This document shows, one piece after another, positions 17,340-26,274 of a stretch of 64,000 nt of DNA; the stretch's first letter is position 1; the number at the start of each line of letters is the position of its first letter. Source of the stretch: Flavobacterium psychrophilum (GTDB taxonomy: Bacteria; Bacteroidota; Bacteroidia; Flavobacteriales; Flavobacteriaceae); contig CP012388.1 in assembly GCA_001708385.1 (NCBI GenBank), positions 3,162,001-3,226,000 on the forward strand, given 5' to 3'. Under the pieces are notes generated by a model. That model made no database searches and had not been told where the DNA came from. It saw only the letters and a program-made list of their open reading frames with translations. The translations under genes were made by a program, and so were the position numbers.

Positions 17340-18168
17340 TTGCTTGTTCTTTTTCTAGTTTAGCGCGTTTTTTATCCATCCTTGCAGCAATAAAGATACT
17401 GGTTTCATACAGTATTACCAATGGAATGGTTACGATCATCTGGCTTACTACATCCGGAGGCGTAACAATTGCAGCGATAATTAGTATTATTACATACGAA
17501 TACCTTCGGTATGTTCTGAGGAATGAAGCCGATACCAGCCCGATCTTAGCAAGGAAATACATTATGATAGGCAGCTCAAAAACCAGGCCACAAGATATAG
17601 CAGTGGTTTTTACAAGGCTAAGGTAAGAGTCAAGGTCAATGTCGTTTTTAACGAGTGAACTGATCCTGTAATTGCCTAGGAAGTTAAGTGATAGCGGCGT
17701 GATAAGGTAATGCCCGAATAACACCCCAAGGAAGAACAATAACGATGTTGTTATAATAAACATCACGGCATGTTTTTTCTCTTTGTCATATAGGGCCGGA
17801 CTGATAAATTTCCAGAATTCCCAAAGAATAAAAGGGAACGCAAGGATAAAACCTGCGGTGATTGATGTCCATATATCGGTAGTAAACTGCCCGTCCATAG
17901 AGCGGCTTTGTATTTCGAACGGAAGTTCTTTAATACAGAAACTTTTGTCGAGGTCGTATTTGTTTGCTAGGTCGCAGAAAAAGCGGTAGGTGATGAAATC
18001 GCCGCTTTTGGGTGCAAAGATAATTTCGTCAAAAATAAATCCGCTAAATGCAAAGGCCACACAACCACCAATTATTATAGCGATAGAGCTTCTTACCAAT
18101 AGCCAGCGTAGTTCTTCAAGGTGGTCCAGGAAAGACATTTCTGCCCCGGGGGTCTTTTTTTTTGCCAT
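17332..18168 (-). CDS. tatC: Twin-arginine translocase subunit TatC
   Basis: This 278-residue protein has six predicted transmembrane segments. The N-terminal MSFLDHLEELRW is the conserved TatC cytoplasmic motif that helps bind twin-arginine signals. AFPFILWEFWKFISPALYDKEKKH is represented by its core FWKFISPAL, and the C-terminal half contains ITPPDVVSQ. TatC is the receptor that exports folded proteins. No tatA or tatB gene is in this window. The start lies one base after the kdsD stop codon. Confidence 0.93.
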   Translation of the reverse strand: MAKKKTPGAEMSFLDHLEELRWLLVRSSIAIIIGGCVAFAFSGFIFDEIIFAPKSGDFITYRFFCDLANKYDLDKSFCIKELPFEIQSRSMDGQFTTDIWTSITAGFILAFPFILWEFWKFISPALYDKEKKHAVMFIITTSLLFFLGVLFGHYLITPLSLNFLGNYRISSLVKNDIDLDSYLSLVKTTAISCGLVFELPIIMYFLAKIGLVSASFLRTYRRYSYVIILIIAAIVTPPDVVSQMIVTIPLVILYETSIFIAARMDKKRAKLEKEQANG

Positions 18169-18169
18169 C

Positions 18170-19135
18170 TTATACGATTCCTTCTTTTAAAATATCATGT
18201 AAATGCAGTATGCCCTTGTATTCGCCTTCATCGGCAACCACAAGCTGAGTAATGGCAAAATTCTCCATTGTGTTCAGCGCATCTACAGCCATATCTGTAC
18301 TTTTAATTGTTTTTGGGTTGCGGGTCATAATATCTGTAGCACTAACGCCAGCAATATTGTCCCTGTCATTCAGCATACGCCTTATATCCCCGTCGGTAAT
18401 AATACCAACTATTTTATTGTTTTCTATCACTGCTGTAACACCCAGCCTTTTCTCCGAAATTTCAACAATAGCCTGCTTAATGCTGCTATCGGGGCTAACC
18501 TGTGGCATATGTGTGCCGTCCAGCATGTCGCCCACACGAAGCAATAGTTTCTTGCCAAGTGCGCCACCGGGATGGTATTTGGCAAAATCCTCGCTTTTAA
18601 AATCGCGCATTTCCATAAGGCATACCGCAAGTGCATCGCCTAAAACTAGTTGCGCTGTGGTACTGTTGGTTGGGGCAAGGTTGTTAGGGCAGGCCTCAGA
18701 TTCTACATACGTATTTAATACGAAGTCAGATTCCTTTCCTAAAAAAGAAGTTTTATTGGCCGTCATGGCAATAAGAACATTACCGAAACGTTTTAGTAGC
18801 GGGACCAATACTTTAATTTCCGGACTGTTACCGCTCTTAGAGATACAGATAACTACATCGCCTGGCTGCACCATACCAAGGTCACCATGAATGGCTTCGG
18901 CAGCATGAAGAAAAAGTGATGGTGTTCCTGTAGAATTAAGGGTTGCAACAATTTTCTGAGCGATGATAGCGCTTTTGCCGATACCCGTTACAACAAGGCG
19001 TGTTTTGCAATTGTAAATTATTTCGGCAGCCTTAACAAAATCGTCGTCAAGGAACTGTACAAGGTTAGCAATGCTCTCACTTTCAGAAAGTATGGTTTTT
19101 TTGGCAGTTGCCAATATTGCGTCTCTATTTATCAA
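18170..19135 (-). CDS. kdsD: D-arabinose-5-phosphate isomerase (KpsF/GutQ family)
   Basis: This 321-residue protein has an N-terminal SIS sugar-isomerase domain (about 35-170, with VTGIGKSAIIAQKI and ISKSGNSPEI) and two CBS domains (about 205-320). The layout is that of KdsD/KpsF, which converts ribulose-5-phosphate to arabinose-5-phosphate for Kdo, needed for lipopolysaccharide. The apparent start is TTG at 19135; a weaker alternative is the TTG at about residue 8. It heads the run kdsD-tatC-CMD-lptB and is divergent from recQ. Confidence 0.88.
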   Translation of the reverse strand: MINRDAILATAKKTILSESESIANLVQFLDDDFVKAAEIIYNCKTRLVVTGIGKSAIIAQKIVATLNSTGTPSLFLHAAEAIHGDLGMVQPGDVVICISKSGNSPEIKVLVPLLKRFGNVLIAMTANKTSFLGKESDFVLNTYVESEACPNNLAPTNSTTAQLVLGDALAVCLMEMRDFKSEDFAKYHPGGALGKKLLLRVGDMLDGTHMPQVSPDSSIKQAIVEISEKRLGVTAVIENNKIVGIITDGDIRRMLNDRDNIAGVSATDIMTRNPKTIKSTDMAVDALNTMENFAITQLVVADEGEYKGILHLHDILKEGIV

Positions 19136-19156
19136 ACTTGTGAAATGTTTAAAAAG

Positions 19157-19186
19157 TTGTGCATATTAAAGATTTTTGTATCTTTA
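19157..19186 (+). promoter_or_regulatory. Promoter of recQ
   Basis: A -33 TTG (19157-19159) is separated by 19 bases from TATCTTTA (19179-19186), one base from the TAnnTTTG consensus. The ATG is 37 bases downstream. Confidence 0.5.
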
Positions 19187-19223
19187 TGTTCTGCAAATTT
19201 ATGTAAATTACTATTAATAAATA

Positions 19224-21419
19224 ATGAAATCGACCGAAATTGACTTACACAAAGAGTTAAAAAAATATTTTGGTTTTAACAAATTCAAGGGCCTTCAGGA
19301 AGATGTTGTAAAGAGTATTATTTCGGGCCACAACACATTTGTTATTATGCCTACAGGCGGTGGTAAATCACTCTGTTACCAATTGCCTGCACTGGCACTT
19401 GACGGAACTGCAATCGTAGTTTCACCTCTTATCGCGCTTATGAAAAACCAGGTCGATGCTATTCGCAGCCTGTCTTCAGATGCCGGTATAGCACACGTTT
19501 TAAATTCATCGCTTACCAAGACAGAAATCAATCAGGTTAAAAAGGATATTACATCGGGCCTGACTAAATTGCTATATGTTGCGCCGGAATCGCTTACCAA
19601 GGAAGAATATGTAAACTTTTTACAAAGCGTGCCTATTTCTTTTGTTGCGATTGACGAAGCACACTGTATATCGGAGTGGGGGCATGACTTCCGCCCGGAA
19701 TACCGAAATTTAAGAAGTATCATAAAGCAGCTGGGTGATGTGCCTATTATCGGCCTTACTGCAACAGCAACGCCTAAGGTACAGGAAGATATACTAAAAA
19801 ATCTCGACATGACCGATGCCAATACTTTTAAGGCATCGTTCAACAGGCCAAACCTGTATTACGAGATACGTACAAAAACAAAAAACGTAGAATCGGATAT
19901 CATCCGTTTTATACGCCAGCATAAAGGTAAATCGGGCGTTATATACTGCCTGAGCCGTAAAAAAGTAGAAGAGATCGCGCAGGTATTGCAGGTTAACGGT
20001 ATTAGTGCCGTGCCTTATCATGCCGGACTTGATGCTAAAACACGTGCCAAACATCAGGATATGTTCCTTATGGAAGATGTGGATGTTGTAGTGGCAACCA
20101 TTGCCTTTGGTATGGGAATTGACAAGCCGGATGTACGTTTTGTAATTCACCATGATATTCCAAAATCTTTAGAGAGTTATTACCAGGAAACAGGTCGCGC
20201 AGGCCGTGACGGTGGCGAAGGCCATTGCCTTGCGTACTACTCCTACAAGGATATCGAAAAGCTTGAAAAATTCATGTCTGGCAAGCCCGTGGCAGAGCAG
20301 GAGATAGGCTATGCGCTGCTTCAGGAAGTTGTGGCATACGCCGAAACATCCATCTCGCGCCGTAAATTCCTTCTTCATTATTTTGGTGAGGAATTTGACG
20401 ATGAAACAGGCGAAGGTGCCGATATGGACGACAATATCCGTAACCCTAAGAAAAAAGTGGAAGCCCAGGATCAGGTGGTTACCCTTCTTGAAGTGGTTAG
20501 GGATACAAAGCAGCTTTACAAATCTAAAGAGATCATATATACTCTTATCGGTAAAATAAATGCCGTAATAAAGGCGCACAGAACAGATAATCAGAAATTC
20601 TTTGCTTCGGGTGCTGCTTTCGATGAAAAACACTGGATGGCGTTAATACGCCAGGTGTTGGTTGAGGGCTATCTTTCTAAAGATATCGAAACCTACGGGG
20701 TGCTTAAGCTTACCGAGAAAGGCGAGGAGTTTATTAAAAATCCGAAGTCGTTCTTAATGAGCGAAGACCATGTATACAACGAAACCGAAGAAGAAGCTAC
20801 AGTTACGGCTTCTAAATCGTCGGCTACTTCAGACGAGGTACTTATGGGGATGCTTCGTGAGCTACGTAAAAAAGTTGCCAAAAAACTGGGTGTGCCACCG
20901 TTTGTGGTTTTCCAGGATCCTTCACTAGAGGATATGGCACTTAAATATCCGATAACGCTTGACGAACTGGGCAATGTGCACGGCGTTGGTGAAGGCAAGG
21001 CTAAGAAATATGGTAAAGATTTCGTGGAACTTATTGCGCGATACGTAGAAGATAACGATATTATGAGGCCGGACGATCTTGTGGTGAAGTCTACAGGGGC
21101 TAACTCGGCACTGAAATTATATATTATACAAAACATTGACAGAAAGCTTTCGCTAAATGATATTGCAAAAGCTAAAGGCCTGGATATGGATGCGCTGCTT
21201 AAAGAAATGGAGCAGATAGTATATTCTGGCACTAAGCTGAATATAAAATACTGGGTTGATGATATTCTTGATGAAGATCAGCAGGAAGAGATCCATGACT
21301 ATTATATGGAATCCGAATCGGATAGTATTAAAGATGCCCTGAAAGAATTTGACGGTGATTTTGATACTGAAGAGCTACGCCTAATGAGGATTAAATTTAT
21401 CAGTGAAGTAGCAAATTAG
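19224..21419 (+). CDS. recQ: ATP-dependent DNA helicase RecQ
   Basis: This 731-residue superfamily-2 helicase has motif I PTGGGKSLCYQLPA (K48) and motif II DEAHCISEWGHDFRPEY (D144), which includes the RecQ aromatic loop. TATATP is motif III and QETGRAGRDG is motif VI. An RQC region (about 345-500) and an HRDC domain (about 530-610) follow, then an acidic C-terminal extension. RecQ unwinds 3' to 5' in recombination and fork repair. The zinc-binding cysteines of E. coli RecQ are not obvious in the RQC part (YAETSISRRKFLLHYFGEEF lacks them), which is common in the Bacteroidota form. Confidence 0.93.
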   Translation: MKSTEIDLHKELKKYFGFNKFKGLQEDVVKSIISGHNTFVIMPTGGGKSLCYQLPALALDGTAIVVSPLIALMKNQVDAIRSLSSDAGIAHVLNSSLTKTEINQVKKDITSGLTKLLYVAPESLTKEEYVNFLQSVPISFVAIDEAHCISEWGHDFRPEYRNLRSIIKQLGDVPIIGLTATATPKVQEDILKNLDMTDANTFKASFNRPNLYYEIRTKTKNVESDIIRFIRQHKGKSGVIYCLSRKKVEEIAQVLQVNGISAVPYHAGLDAKTRAKHQDMFLMEDVDVVVATIAFGMGIDKPDVRFVIHHDIPKSLESYYQETGRAGRDGGEGHCLAYYSYKDIEKLEKFMSGKPVAEQEIGYALLQEVVAYAETSISRRKFLLHYFGEEFDDETGEGADMDDNIRNPKKKVEAQDQVVTLLEVVRDTKQLYKSKEIIYTLIGKINAVIKAHRTDNQKFFASGAAFDEKHWMALIRQVLVEGYLSKDIETYGVLKLTEKGEEFIKNPKSFLMSEDHVYNETEEEATVTASKSSATSDEVLMGMLRELRKKVAKKLGVPPFVVFQDPSLEDMALKYPITLDELGNVHGVGEGKAKKYGKDFVELIARYVEDNDIMRPDDLVVKSTGANSALKLYIIQNIDRKLSLNDIAKAKGLDMDALLKEMEQIVYSGTKLNIKYWVDDILDEDQQEEIHDYYMESESDSIKDALKEFDGDFDTEELRLMRIKFISEVAN

Positions 21420-21460
21420 TTGTTGGTTTCTATTTGTCAGTTGTCAGACAAAAGTTCAAA

Positions 21461-21508
21461 TTATAAAAGAGAAAATCCTGAAGCAATTCAGGATTTTCTC
21501 TTTTATAA
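21461..21508. terminator. Strong terminator after recQ
   Basis: A perfect 21-bp inverted repeat (21461-21481 with 21488-21508) and a 6-nt loop sit between convergent genes. A-rich and T-rich ends make it usable in both directions. Confidence 0.85.
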
Positions 21509-21538
21509 TTTCCGGCAATAATAAGTTCCGATAGACAA

Positions 21539-21775
21539 TTACTCCTCGTAAAGCTCGCCGCGGTGTGGTTTCAATGCATCACGAACCTGTATCATGTGTT
21601 CGTCGGTTACAACCATCCAGGCTATGGCATGCATATCTGTAATGGTATTGAATCCGGTAATGTTTAATGGCAATTTCTCAATTGCAATGTATTCCTTAAG
21701 ATGTATCTCGTGGTGTTCGGCAGTTTTGGCGCCCGCTTCTCCACGGAAATCCCATATCAGTTTTATTTTTCTCAT
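21539..21775 (-). CDS. Conserved small hypothetical protein
   Basis: This 78-residue acidic protein starts MRKIKLIWDFRG, contains AEHHEIHLKEY and ends in HRGELYEE. It has no signal peptide or membrane helix. The ATG at 21775 is preferred over the upstream start at 21793 because the shorter form begins with a natural N-terminus. I recognise it as the sort of short protein conserved in flavobacteria but know no function. The histidine-rich centre (HHEIH) could bind a metal, but this is only a guess. Confidence 0.6.
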   Translation of the reverse strand: MRKIKLIWDFRGEAGAKTAEHHEIHLKEYIAIEKLPLNITGFNTITDMHAIAWMVVTDEHMIQVRDALKPHRGELYEE

Positions 21776-21954
21776 TTTTTTTAAAAGCTGCAAAGTGGCA
21801 GATCGTCAAAGTTACAAAGTTTTATATAAATCTTTTTTATAGAGGGGTAAGTGCAGAATACTATTTATATGAAGCTGCGAACTTTTTGTATTCGAAAAAC
21901 GGATAAAATAAATACACATAATTTAAAATTATTTCAATTTTTGAATTATTTTCG

Positions 21955-21978
21955 CTTTACTAATACGATTTAGTAAAG
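21955..21978. promoter_or_regulatory. Inverted repeat upstream of the GH31 gene (candidate operator)
   Basis: CTTTACTAA and its exact complement TTAGTAAAG are separated by 6 bases. The site lies 82 bp before the GH31 ATG in a very AT-rich 284-bp gap. No U-run follows, so a terminator is unlikely and a dimeric regulator site is more plausible. Confidence 0.4.
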
Positions 21979-22059
21979 TTAAAAATGTAATATATCGCGA
22001 TTATTTAAAAAGGCTGATATTCTGTATTGCTAAAGTACCATATCCAAAATAACAATCAA

Positions 22060-24225
22060 ATGAATTTAAAAAACATCATTTTATCTTTCCTGGCATTGCT
22101 CGCGTTGTCAAGTTTACATGCGCAAAAAGTTTCCATTCAAAAGACAACACTGGTGGGGAAAAACATTGTTGAATTTATACCGTCAGGATTTGATAAGAAC
22201 CTGACGCCTTCGTTAATACTCCAAAAAGAGCCCGTTCGCGCGGGTGAAGTTTCAAAAGACTGGAAGTTGGTTCCTGAATTTGTAACTAAAGACGGCAAAG
22301 CAAGCGCTTCGTTAAAGCTGACAGGTAACATTAGTTTGTATGGTGGAGGTGAGGTAACCGGGCCACTGCTTCGTAACGGGCAGTCGATAAAATTATGGAA
22401 TACAGATACGGGAGCCTACAGCGTTGAAGGCGGAAAGAGATTGTATCAAAGCCATCCCTGGGTTATGGGGGTGAGGGAAGACGGAACAGCTTTCGGTATT
22501 CTGTTTGACAGTTCGTGGAAGGCAGAACTCCACACAAAATCAGATGAAATTGTTTTTAATACCGAAGGGGCGCTTTTTAGGATTTATATCATAGACAGGC
22601 AGTCTCCTCAGGATGTATTGATGGGGCTGGCTGAATTGACAGGAACTATAAAATTACCGGCGCGCTGGACATTAGGTTACCATCAATGTCGATTTTCATA
22701 TGCTACCGAGCAGCGTGTTCGTGAAATTGCAGATACTTTCAGGACTAAAAATATCCCTTGTGATGTGATCTGGATGGATATCGATTATATGAACGAGTAC
22801 AGGATATTTACCTTTGACAAGAAAAAATTCCCTGATCCTAAAACGCTGAACAACGACCTGCATAAAAAAGGATTCCGCGCCATATATATGATTGACCCGG
22901 GTGTGAAAGTAGACGAAAATTACAGTGTTTACCAATCGGGAAGTAAAAATGATATTTGGGTAAAGAAACCGGATGGTGCTATATATCAGGGAAAAGTATG
23001 GCCAGGCTATTGCGCATTCCCTGATTTTACAATGCCAAAAGCGAGAAATTGGTGGAGCGGCCTGTATAAAGATTTCTTAGCTACCAATATTGATGGGGTA
23101 TGGAATGATATGAACGAACCTGCCGTTTTTGATGGTGACCTACCGGAAAACGAGCGCTTAGGTACAATGCCGCATGATACACCCCACAGGGGTGGAGGCG
23201 ATTTGCCAAAAGGGTCGCATTTACTGTACCACAATGCTTACGGCAGGTTAATGGTTGAGGCATCTTATGAAGGTATATTAAAAGCTAATCCAACAAAGAG
23301 GCCATTTTTGCTTACAAGATCGAATATATTAGGTGGACAACGTTATGCGGCTACCTGGACGGGAGACAACTATGCGAGTATGGAACATTTAAAACTTTCT
23401 GTACCAATGTCATTAACGCTTGGCCTGTCGGGTCAGCCGTACAGTGGCCCGGATATAGGTGGTTTTTTGGGTAATACCAGTGGCGATTTATGGGCTAACT
23501 GGTTAGGTTTTGGTGCGTTCATGCCGTTTGCACGAGGGCATGCCTGCGACGGGACTAACAATAAAGAGCCATGGGCGTATGGCGAGGCGATAGAAAAGAC
23601 ATCTAAAATTGCATTGGAAAGAAGGTATCGCCTGATACCTTACATGTATACTGTTTTTCAGAACACATCTAACACCGGTATCCCTGTAATGGCTCCCGTG
23701 TTTTTTGCAGATCCAAAAAACCAGGAGTTACGAGCAGAAGAACAGGCCTTTTTGGTAGGCGAAGACCTTTTGGTAATTCCGGCGTTTGCAAATAACCCTA
23801 AACTGCCACGTGGTATTTGGGAAGATCTTAGTTTAGTAGACGGCGATGTTGACGATGCCTATCAGGCCAAATTGAAAATTAAAGGAGGAAGCATTATTCC
23901 GGCAGGCAAAATAATTCAGAATACAGGAGAGAATTCATTTGACCCGTTAACACTTATGGTTTGCCTTGATGAAAAAGGAAAAGCACAAGGGAAACTATAT
24001 ATAGATGAAGGTGACGGATGGGGTTATCAAAAAGGCAATTACAGCCTGGTGACTTTTACTGCTGAGAAACAGGGTACCGGTGTTGTTGTAAAAGTGTCAG
24101 CCAAAGAAGGTAAAAGAAATTATGAAAAAGATCTAAATAAGATCAGTGCAACGGTTCTTATTGGTGGAAGAACCTATACAGGTAATGGCAATGTTAAGGA
24201 CGGAATTAAAGTTACTGTGAAATAG
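22060..24225 (+). CDS. Glycoside hydrolase family 31 (alpha-glucosidase-like), secreted
   Basis: This 721-residue protein has a signal peptide (MNLKNIILSFLALLALSSLHAQ) and an N-terminal beta-sandwich. The GH31 barrel contains WMDIDYM and the nucleophile motif GVWNDMNEP (D350 by the ATG at 22060). RSNILGGQRYAATWTGDN near residue 423 belongs to the acid/base region, and C-terminal sandwich domains follow. Family 31 enzymes cleave terminal alpha-glucosyl or alpha-xylosyl bonds, and the WNDMNEP form is usual for alpha-glucosidase. The protein is probably periplasmic or surface exposed. It is a single gene with no SusC/SusD pair beside it, so it is not in a standard polysaccharide utilisation locus. 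Confidence 0.9.
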   Translation: MNLKNIILSFLALLALSSLHAQKVSIQKTTLVGKNIVEFIPSGFDKNLTPSLILQKEPVRAGEVSKDWKLVPEFVTKDGKASASLKLTGNISLYGGGEVTGPLLRNGQSIKLWNTDTGAYSVEGGKRLYQSHPWVMGVREDGTAFGILFDSSWKAELHTKSDEIVFNTEGALFRIYIIDRQSPQDVLMGLAELTGTIKLPARWTLGYHQCRFSYATEQRVREIADTFRTKNIPCDVIWMDIDYMNEYRIFTFDKKKFPDPKTLNNDLHKKGFRAIYMIDPGVKVDENYSVYQSGSKNDIWVKKPDGAIYQGKVWPGYCAFPDFTMPKARNWWSGLYKDFLATNIDGVWNDMNEPAVFDGDLPENERLGTMPHDTPHRGGGDLPKGSHLLYHNAYGRLMVEASYEGILKANPTKRPFLLTRSNILGGQRYAATWTGDNYASMEHLKLSVPMSLTLGLSGQPYSGPDIGGFLGNTSGDLWANWLGFGAFMPFARGHACDGTNNKEPWAYGEAIEKTSKIALERRYRLIPYMYTVFQNTSNTGIPVMAPVFFADPKNQELRAEEQAFLVGEDLLVIPAFANNPKLPRGIWEDLSLVDGDVDDAYQAKLKIKGGSIIPAGKIIQNTGENSFDPLTLMVCLDEKGKAQGKLYIDEGDGWGYQKGNYSLVTFTAEKQGTGVVVKVSAKEGKRNYEKDLNKISATVLIGGRTYTGNGNVKDGIKVTVK

Positions 24226-24255
24226 TTTACACAGTAGCAATGTAGCATAATAAGT

Positions 24256-24286
24256 AAACCCACCAGTTTTTAAATCTGGTGGGTTT
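24256..24286. terminator. Bidirectional terminator between the GH31 and SDR genes
   Basis: Perfect 11-bp arms (24256-24266 and 24276-24286) with a 9-nt loop lie between two convergent genes. Confidence 0.8.
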
Positions 24287-24298
24287 TGTGTTTAAGGG

Positions 24299-25198
24299 TT
24301 AAAGAAAAGAAACGCCTGTAGCTTCTTCGGCATATTGCCATAATTTTTTAGCCTCGGCTTCATCCAGTGCCAACGGCAGTATTTCTGCTTTTTCAGGATA
24401 TCCGCGCAAACCTCCATCGCCGTCAGGGCCTATAAAATCGCCCTCCTGTATATCTAGATTTGTTGCCGCATAGAGTGTTGGCAGAGCACCCTGCCACGGC
24501 TCCATCAGTTCTCCATACACTTCAATGATACCACTAATATCTTCTTTTGTCAGGTAGCGCGATAAATTAGTGCCTGTTACGCCCGGATGCGCTGCTGTAG
24601 ATAGTACACTATCATTGTTTTTATTTATCCTGCGTTGCAGTTCAAGGGTAAATAACAGGTTGCAAAGCTTGCTTTGTGCGTATTCACGGTTGGCGTCATA
24701 ATCGTTTTCAAGTTTCAGGTTTGTGTAATCAATAGTTCCAAGTCGGTATACGAGGCTACTAAGTGTGACTATTCTGGACTCGGGCGTTGCTTTTAATAAT
24801 GAGTATAAATGGGCTGTAAAAGCAAAGTGCCCCAGCACATTAGTGCCAAATTGAAGTTCGTAGCCTTGTTTTGTTTTTGAAGCCGGTGGAACCATAACCC
24901 CTGCATTATTAATGAGCAGGTCAAGTTTTGTATGTTTTGATTTAAAAGTTTCGGCCGCATCTTTTACAGATTCAAGGTCTGAAAGGTCAAGGTGCAGTAC
25001 GTCTACCTGTCCTTTTCCGTTTAACTTTTCAATCTGTGTAGCGGCCATTTGCGCTTTTTCAATGTCGCGACAGGCTAAAATTACATGTGCGCCTTTTTCA
25101 TAAAGTGCCAGTGCAGTTTCGAAACCGATACCAATATTGGCCCCTGTAACAATTGCTGTTTTGCCTATTTGGTCAGGCATATTTTCTTTTGTCCACAT
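24299..25198 (-). CDS. SDR family oxidoreductase (retinol dehydrogenase-like)
   Basis: This 299-residue classical short-chain dehydrogenase has the cofactor motif TGANIGIG (18-25), LACRD (an arginine that favours NADPH), NNAG (97-100) and the active residues S147/S148, Y173 and K177 (YAQSK). The long C-terminal part resembles retinol dehydrogenase/WW-domain oxidoreductase-like bacterial enzymes with broad carbonyl substrates. The ATG at 25198 is chosen because an earlier TTG (25222) lies inside the promoter element. The AraC-type gene just upstream on the same strand is its likely regulator. Confidence 0.85.
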   Translation of the reverse strand: MWTKENMPDQIGKTAIVTGANIGIGFETALALYEKGAHVILACRDIEKAQMAATQIEKLNGKGQVDVLHLDLSDLESVKDAAETFKSKHTKLDLLINNAGVMVPPASKTKQGYELQFGTNVLGHFAFTAHLYSLLKATPESRIVTLSSLVYRLGTIDYTNLKLENDYDANREYAQSKLCNLLFTLELQRRINKNNDSVLSTAAHPGVTGTNLSRYLTKEDISGIIEVYGELMEPWQGALPTLYAATNLDIQEGDFIGPDGDGGLRGYPEKAEILPLALDEAEAKKLWQYAEEATGVSFL

Positions 25199-25219
25199 AA
25201 AATTCAAATTTTTATAAGA

Positions 25220-25242
25220 CAAAGTTCAGGTATATGAACTTT
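25220..25242 (-). promoter_or_regulatory. SDR promoter with perfect palindromic operator
   Basis: Read on the minus strand, GAACTTTG (a -7-like element) lies about 21 bases before the ATG. It is one half of a perfect inverted repeat, AAAGTTCA-N6-TGAACTTT at 25221-25242 on the plus strand. A regulator bound here would cover the -7 region. The same 11-mer ACAAAGTTCAG precedes the DODA-type gene at 31844-31854. Confidence 0.5.
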
Positions 25243-25279
25243 CAAAACGATACGCCAGGCAAATCAAATAGTATAAAAA

Positions 25280-26188
25280 TCAATCAATGATTTTTCTAAA
25301 TGCACCCGGTGTTGATTTTGTCATGTTCCTGAAGAAAGAAGAGAAATGATTGGCTTCCTCAAAGCCAAGACAACGGGCAATCTCGCTGATTGTCCAATTG
25401 GTAGTCTTTAGCAATATTTTTGCCTCCTGTAAGATCCTTGCTTTTATAAGTTCGGAAGTGGTTTGGCCCGTATGTGTTTTCAACGCTTTGTTGAGGTGGT
25501 TGACATGCATACTGAGTTTTTCCGCAAAGTCCGATGGAGCGCGAAGGGAAATAACATCGTTTATATCATCAATTATAAACTGGCGCTCAAGAAGATCTGT
25601 AAATAGTAAAAAGATCCGTTCTGATGCGTTTGAAGCTGCTATTGCTATGCCTGTCTCAGGATTCATTTTTTGCGCTTCGTGAATTACTTCCATCATAAGG
25701 TTACGAAGAAAATCATATTTATAAGTATACTCCGCATGCAGTTCCTTTTCCATCTTTTGAAAGATAGTTTTAAAATGCATGAATTGTTCCTTATTCAGGA
25801 TGATGATAGCATTTTCCGCTGAACCAAAAACAGGATAATCTTTTATCGGAGTAAACCGGCTAAAGAAATCTTCGGTAAAAACACTAACGTAGCCCTGCTG
25901 TTCTTTACTTACTATTTCCCATTTGTAAGGTACAACAGGATTGGTAAAAACTAGGCCAAACTCCGGTATGGTAATGCTGCGATCGGCATAATGCACCAAA
26001 CAATTACCTTCAACAAGGCTTATCTTGAAAAAGCTTCTGCGGGTGTATCCACTACGAATAATCTTGCCATCTACCACCAGGTCTTCCACTTTAAAGATGT
26101 TAAAGTGTCCCATGTCAGTCATTAGGTTTGCGGCATGATCTCCCGGAAGGGTTTTGTATAACGACTCGAGTCCGATGAAATTTGTCAT
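25280..26188 (-). CDS. AraC family transcriptional regulator
   Basis: This 302-residue protein has an N-terminal ligand-sensing cupin-like region (about 1-190) and a C-terminal double helix-turn-helix (about 200-300). The latter includes TSELIKARILQEAKILL, WTISEIARCLGFEEANHF and FRNMTKSTPGAFRK. It precedes the SDR gene in the same direction with an 81-bp gap, and the SDR promoter carries a palindrome, so it probably controls that gene in response to a small molecule. The ATG at 26188 is preceded at four bases by a -7 box, which predicts a leaderless transcript. Confidence 0.87.
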   Translation of the reverse strand: MTNFIGLESLYKTLPGDHAANLMTDMGHFNIFKVEDLVVDGKIIRSGYTRRSFFKISLVEGNCLVHYADRSITIPEFGLVFTNPVVPYKWEIVSKEQQGYVSVFTEDFFSRFTPIKDYPVFGSAENAIIILNKEQFMHFKTIFQKMEKELHAEYTYKYDFLRNLMMEVIHEAQKMNPETGIAIAASNASERIFLLFTDLLERQFIIDDINDVISLRAPSDFAEKLSMHVNHLNKALKTHTGQTTSELIKARILQEAKILLKTTNWTISEIARCLGFEEANHFSSFFRNMTKSTPGAFRKIID

Positions 26189-26192
26189 GTTG

Positions 26193-26200
26193 CAAAAGTA
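26193..26200 (-). promoter_or_regulatory. -7 box placed four bases before the AraC-type start codon
   Basis: TACTTTTG on the minus strand is followed by four bases and the ATG at 26188. This spacing would place the transcription start at or next to the A of the start codon. Confidence 0.5.
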
Positions 26201-26250
26201 CAAAAATCAAACATTGTAATGGTTCTTGGGTAGCCCGGAATAATATTTAT

Positions 26251-26258
26251 TATATTTA
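26251..26258 (+). promoter_or_regulatory. Promoter -7 box before the DUF2891 gene
   Basis: TATATTTA is one base from TAnnTTTG and 17 bases before the ATG. A TTG at 26226-26228 lies 22 bases upstream of the box as a possible -33 element. Confidence 0.4.
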
Positions 26259-26274
26259 GCCTTTTATAAATAAC

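Noticed and set aside
18252..18890. A long plus-strand ORF (212 codons) opposite kdsD
   Set aside because: It lies fully antisense to a gene with clear SIS and CBS domains, and its product has no motif. It is a shadow of coding composition.
20693..21232. A 179-codon minus-strand ORF opposite recQ
   Set aside because: The protein is serine-rich and without motifs, while the opposite strand encodes the RQC and HRDC parts of RecQ.
25198..25222. A TTG start extending the SDR by eight residues
   Set aside because: The TTG is part of the -7-like element GAACTTTG, so it would lie upstream of the transcript. The same holds for the TTG at 31847 of the DODA-type gene.
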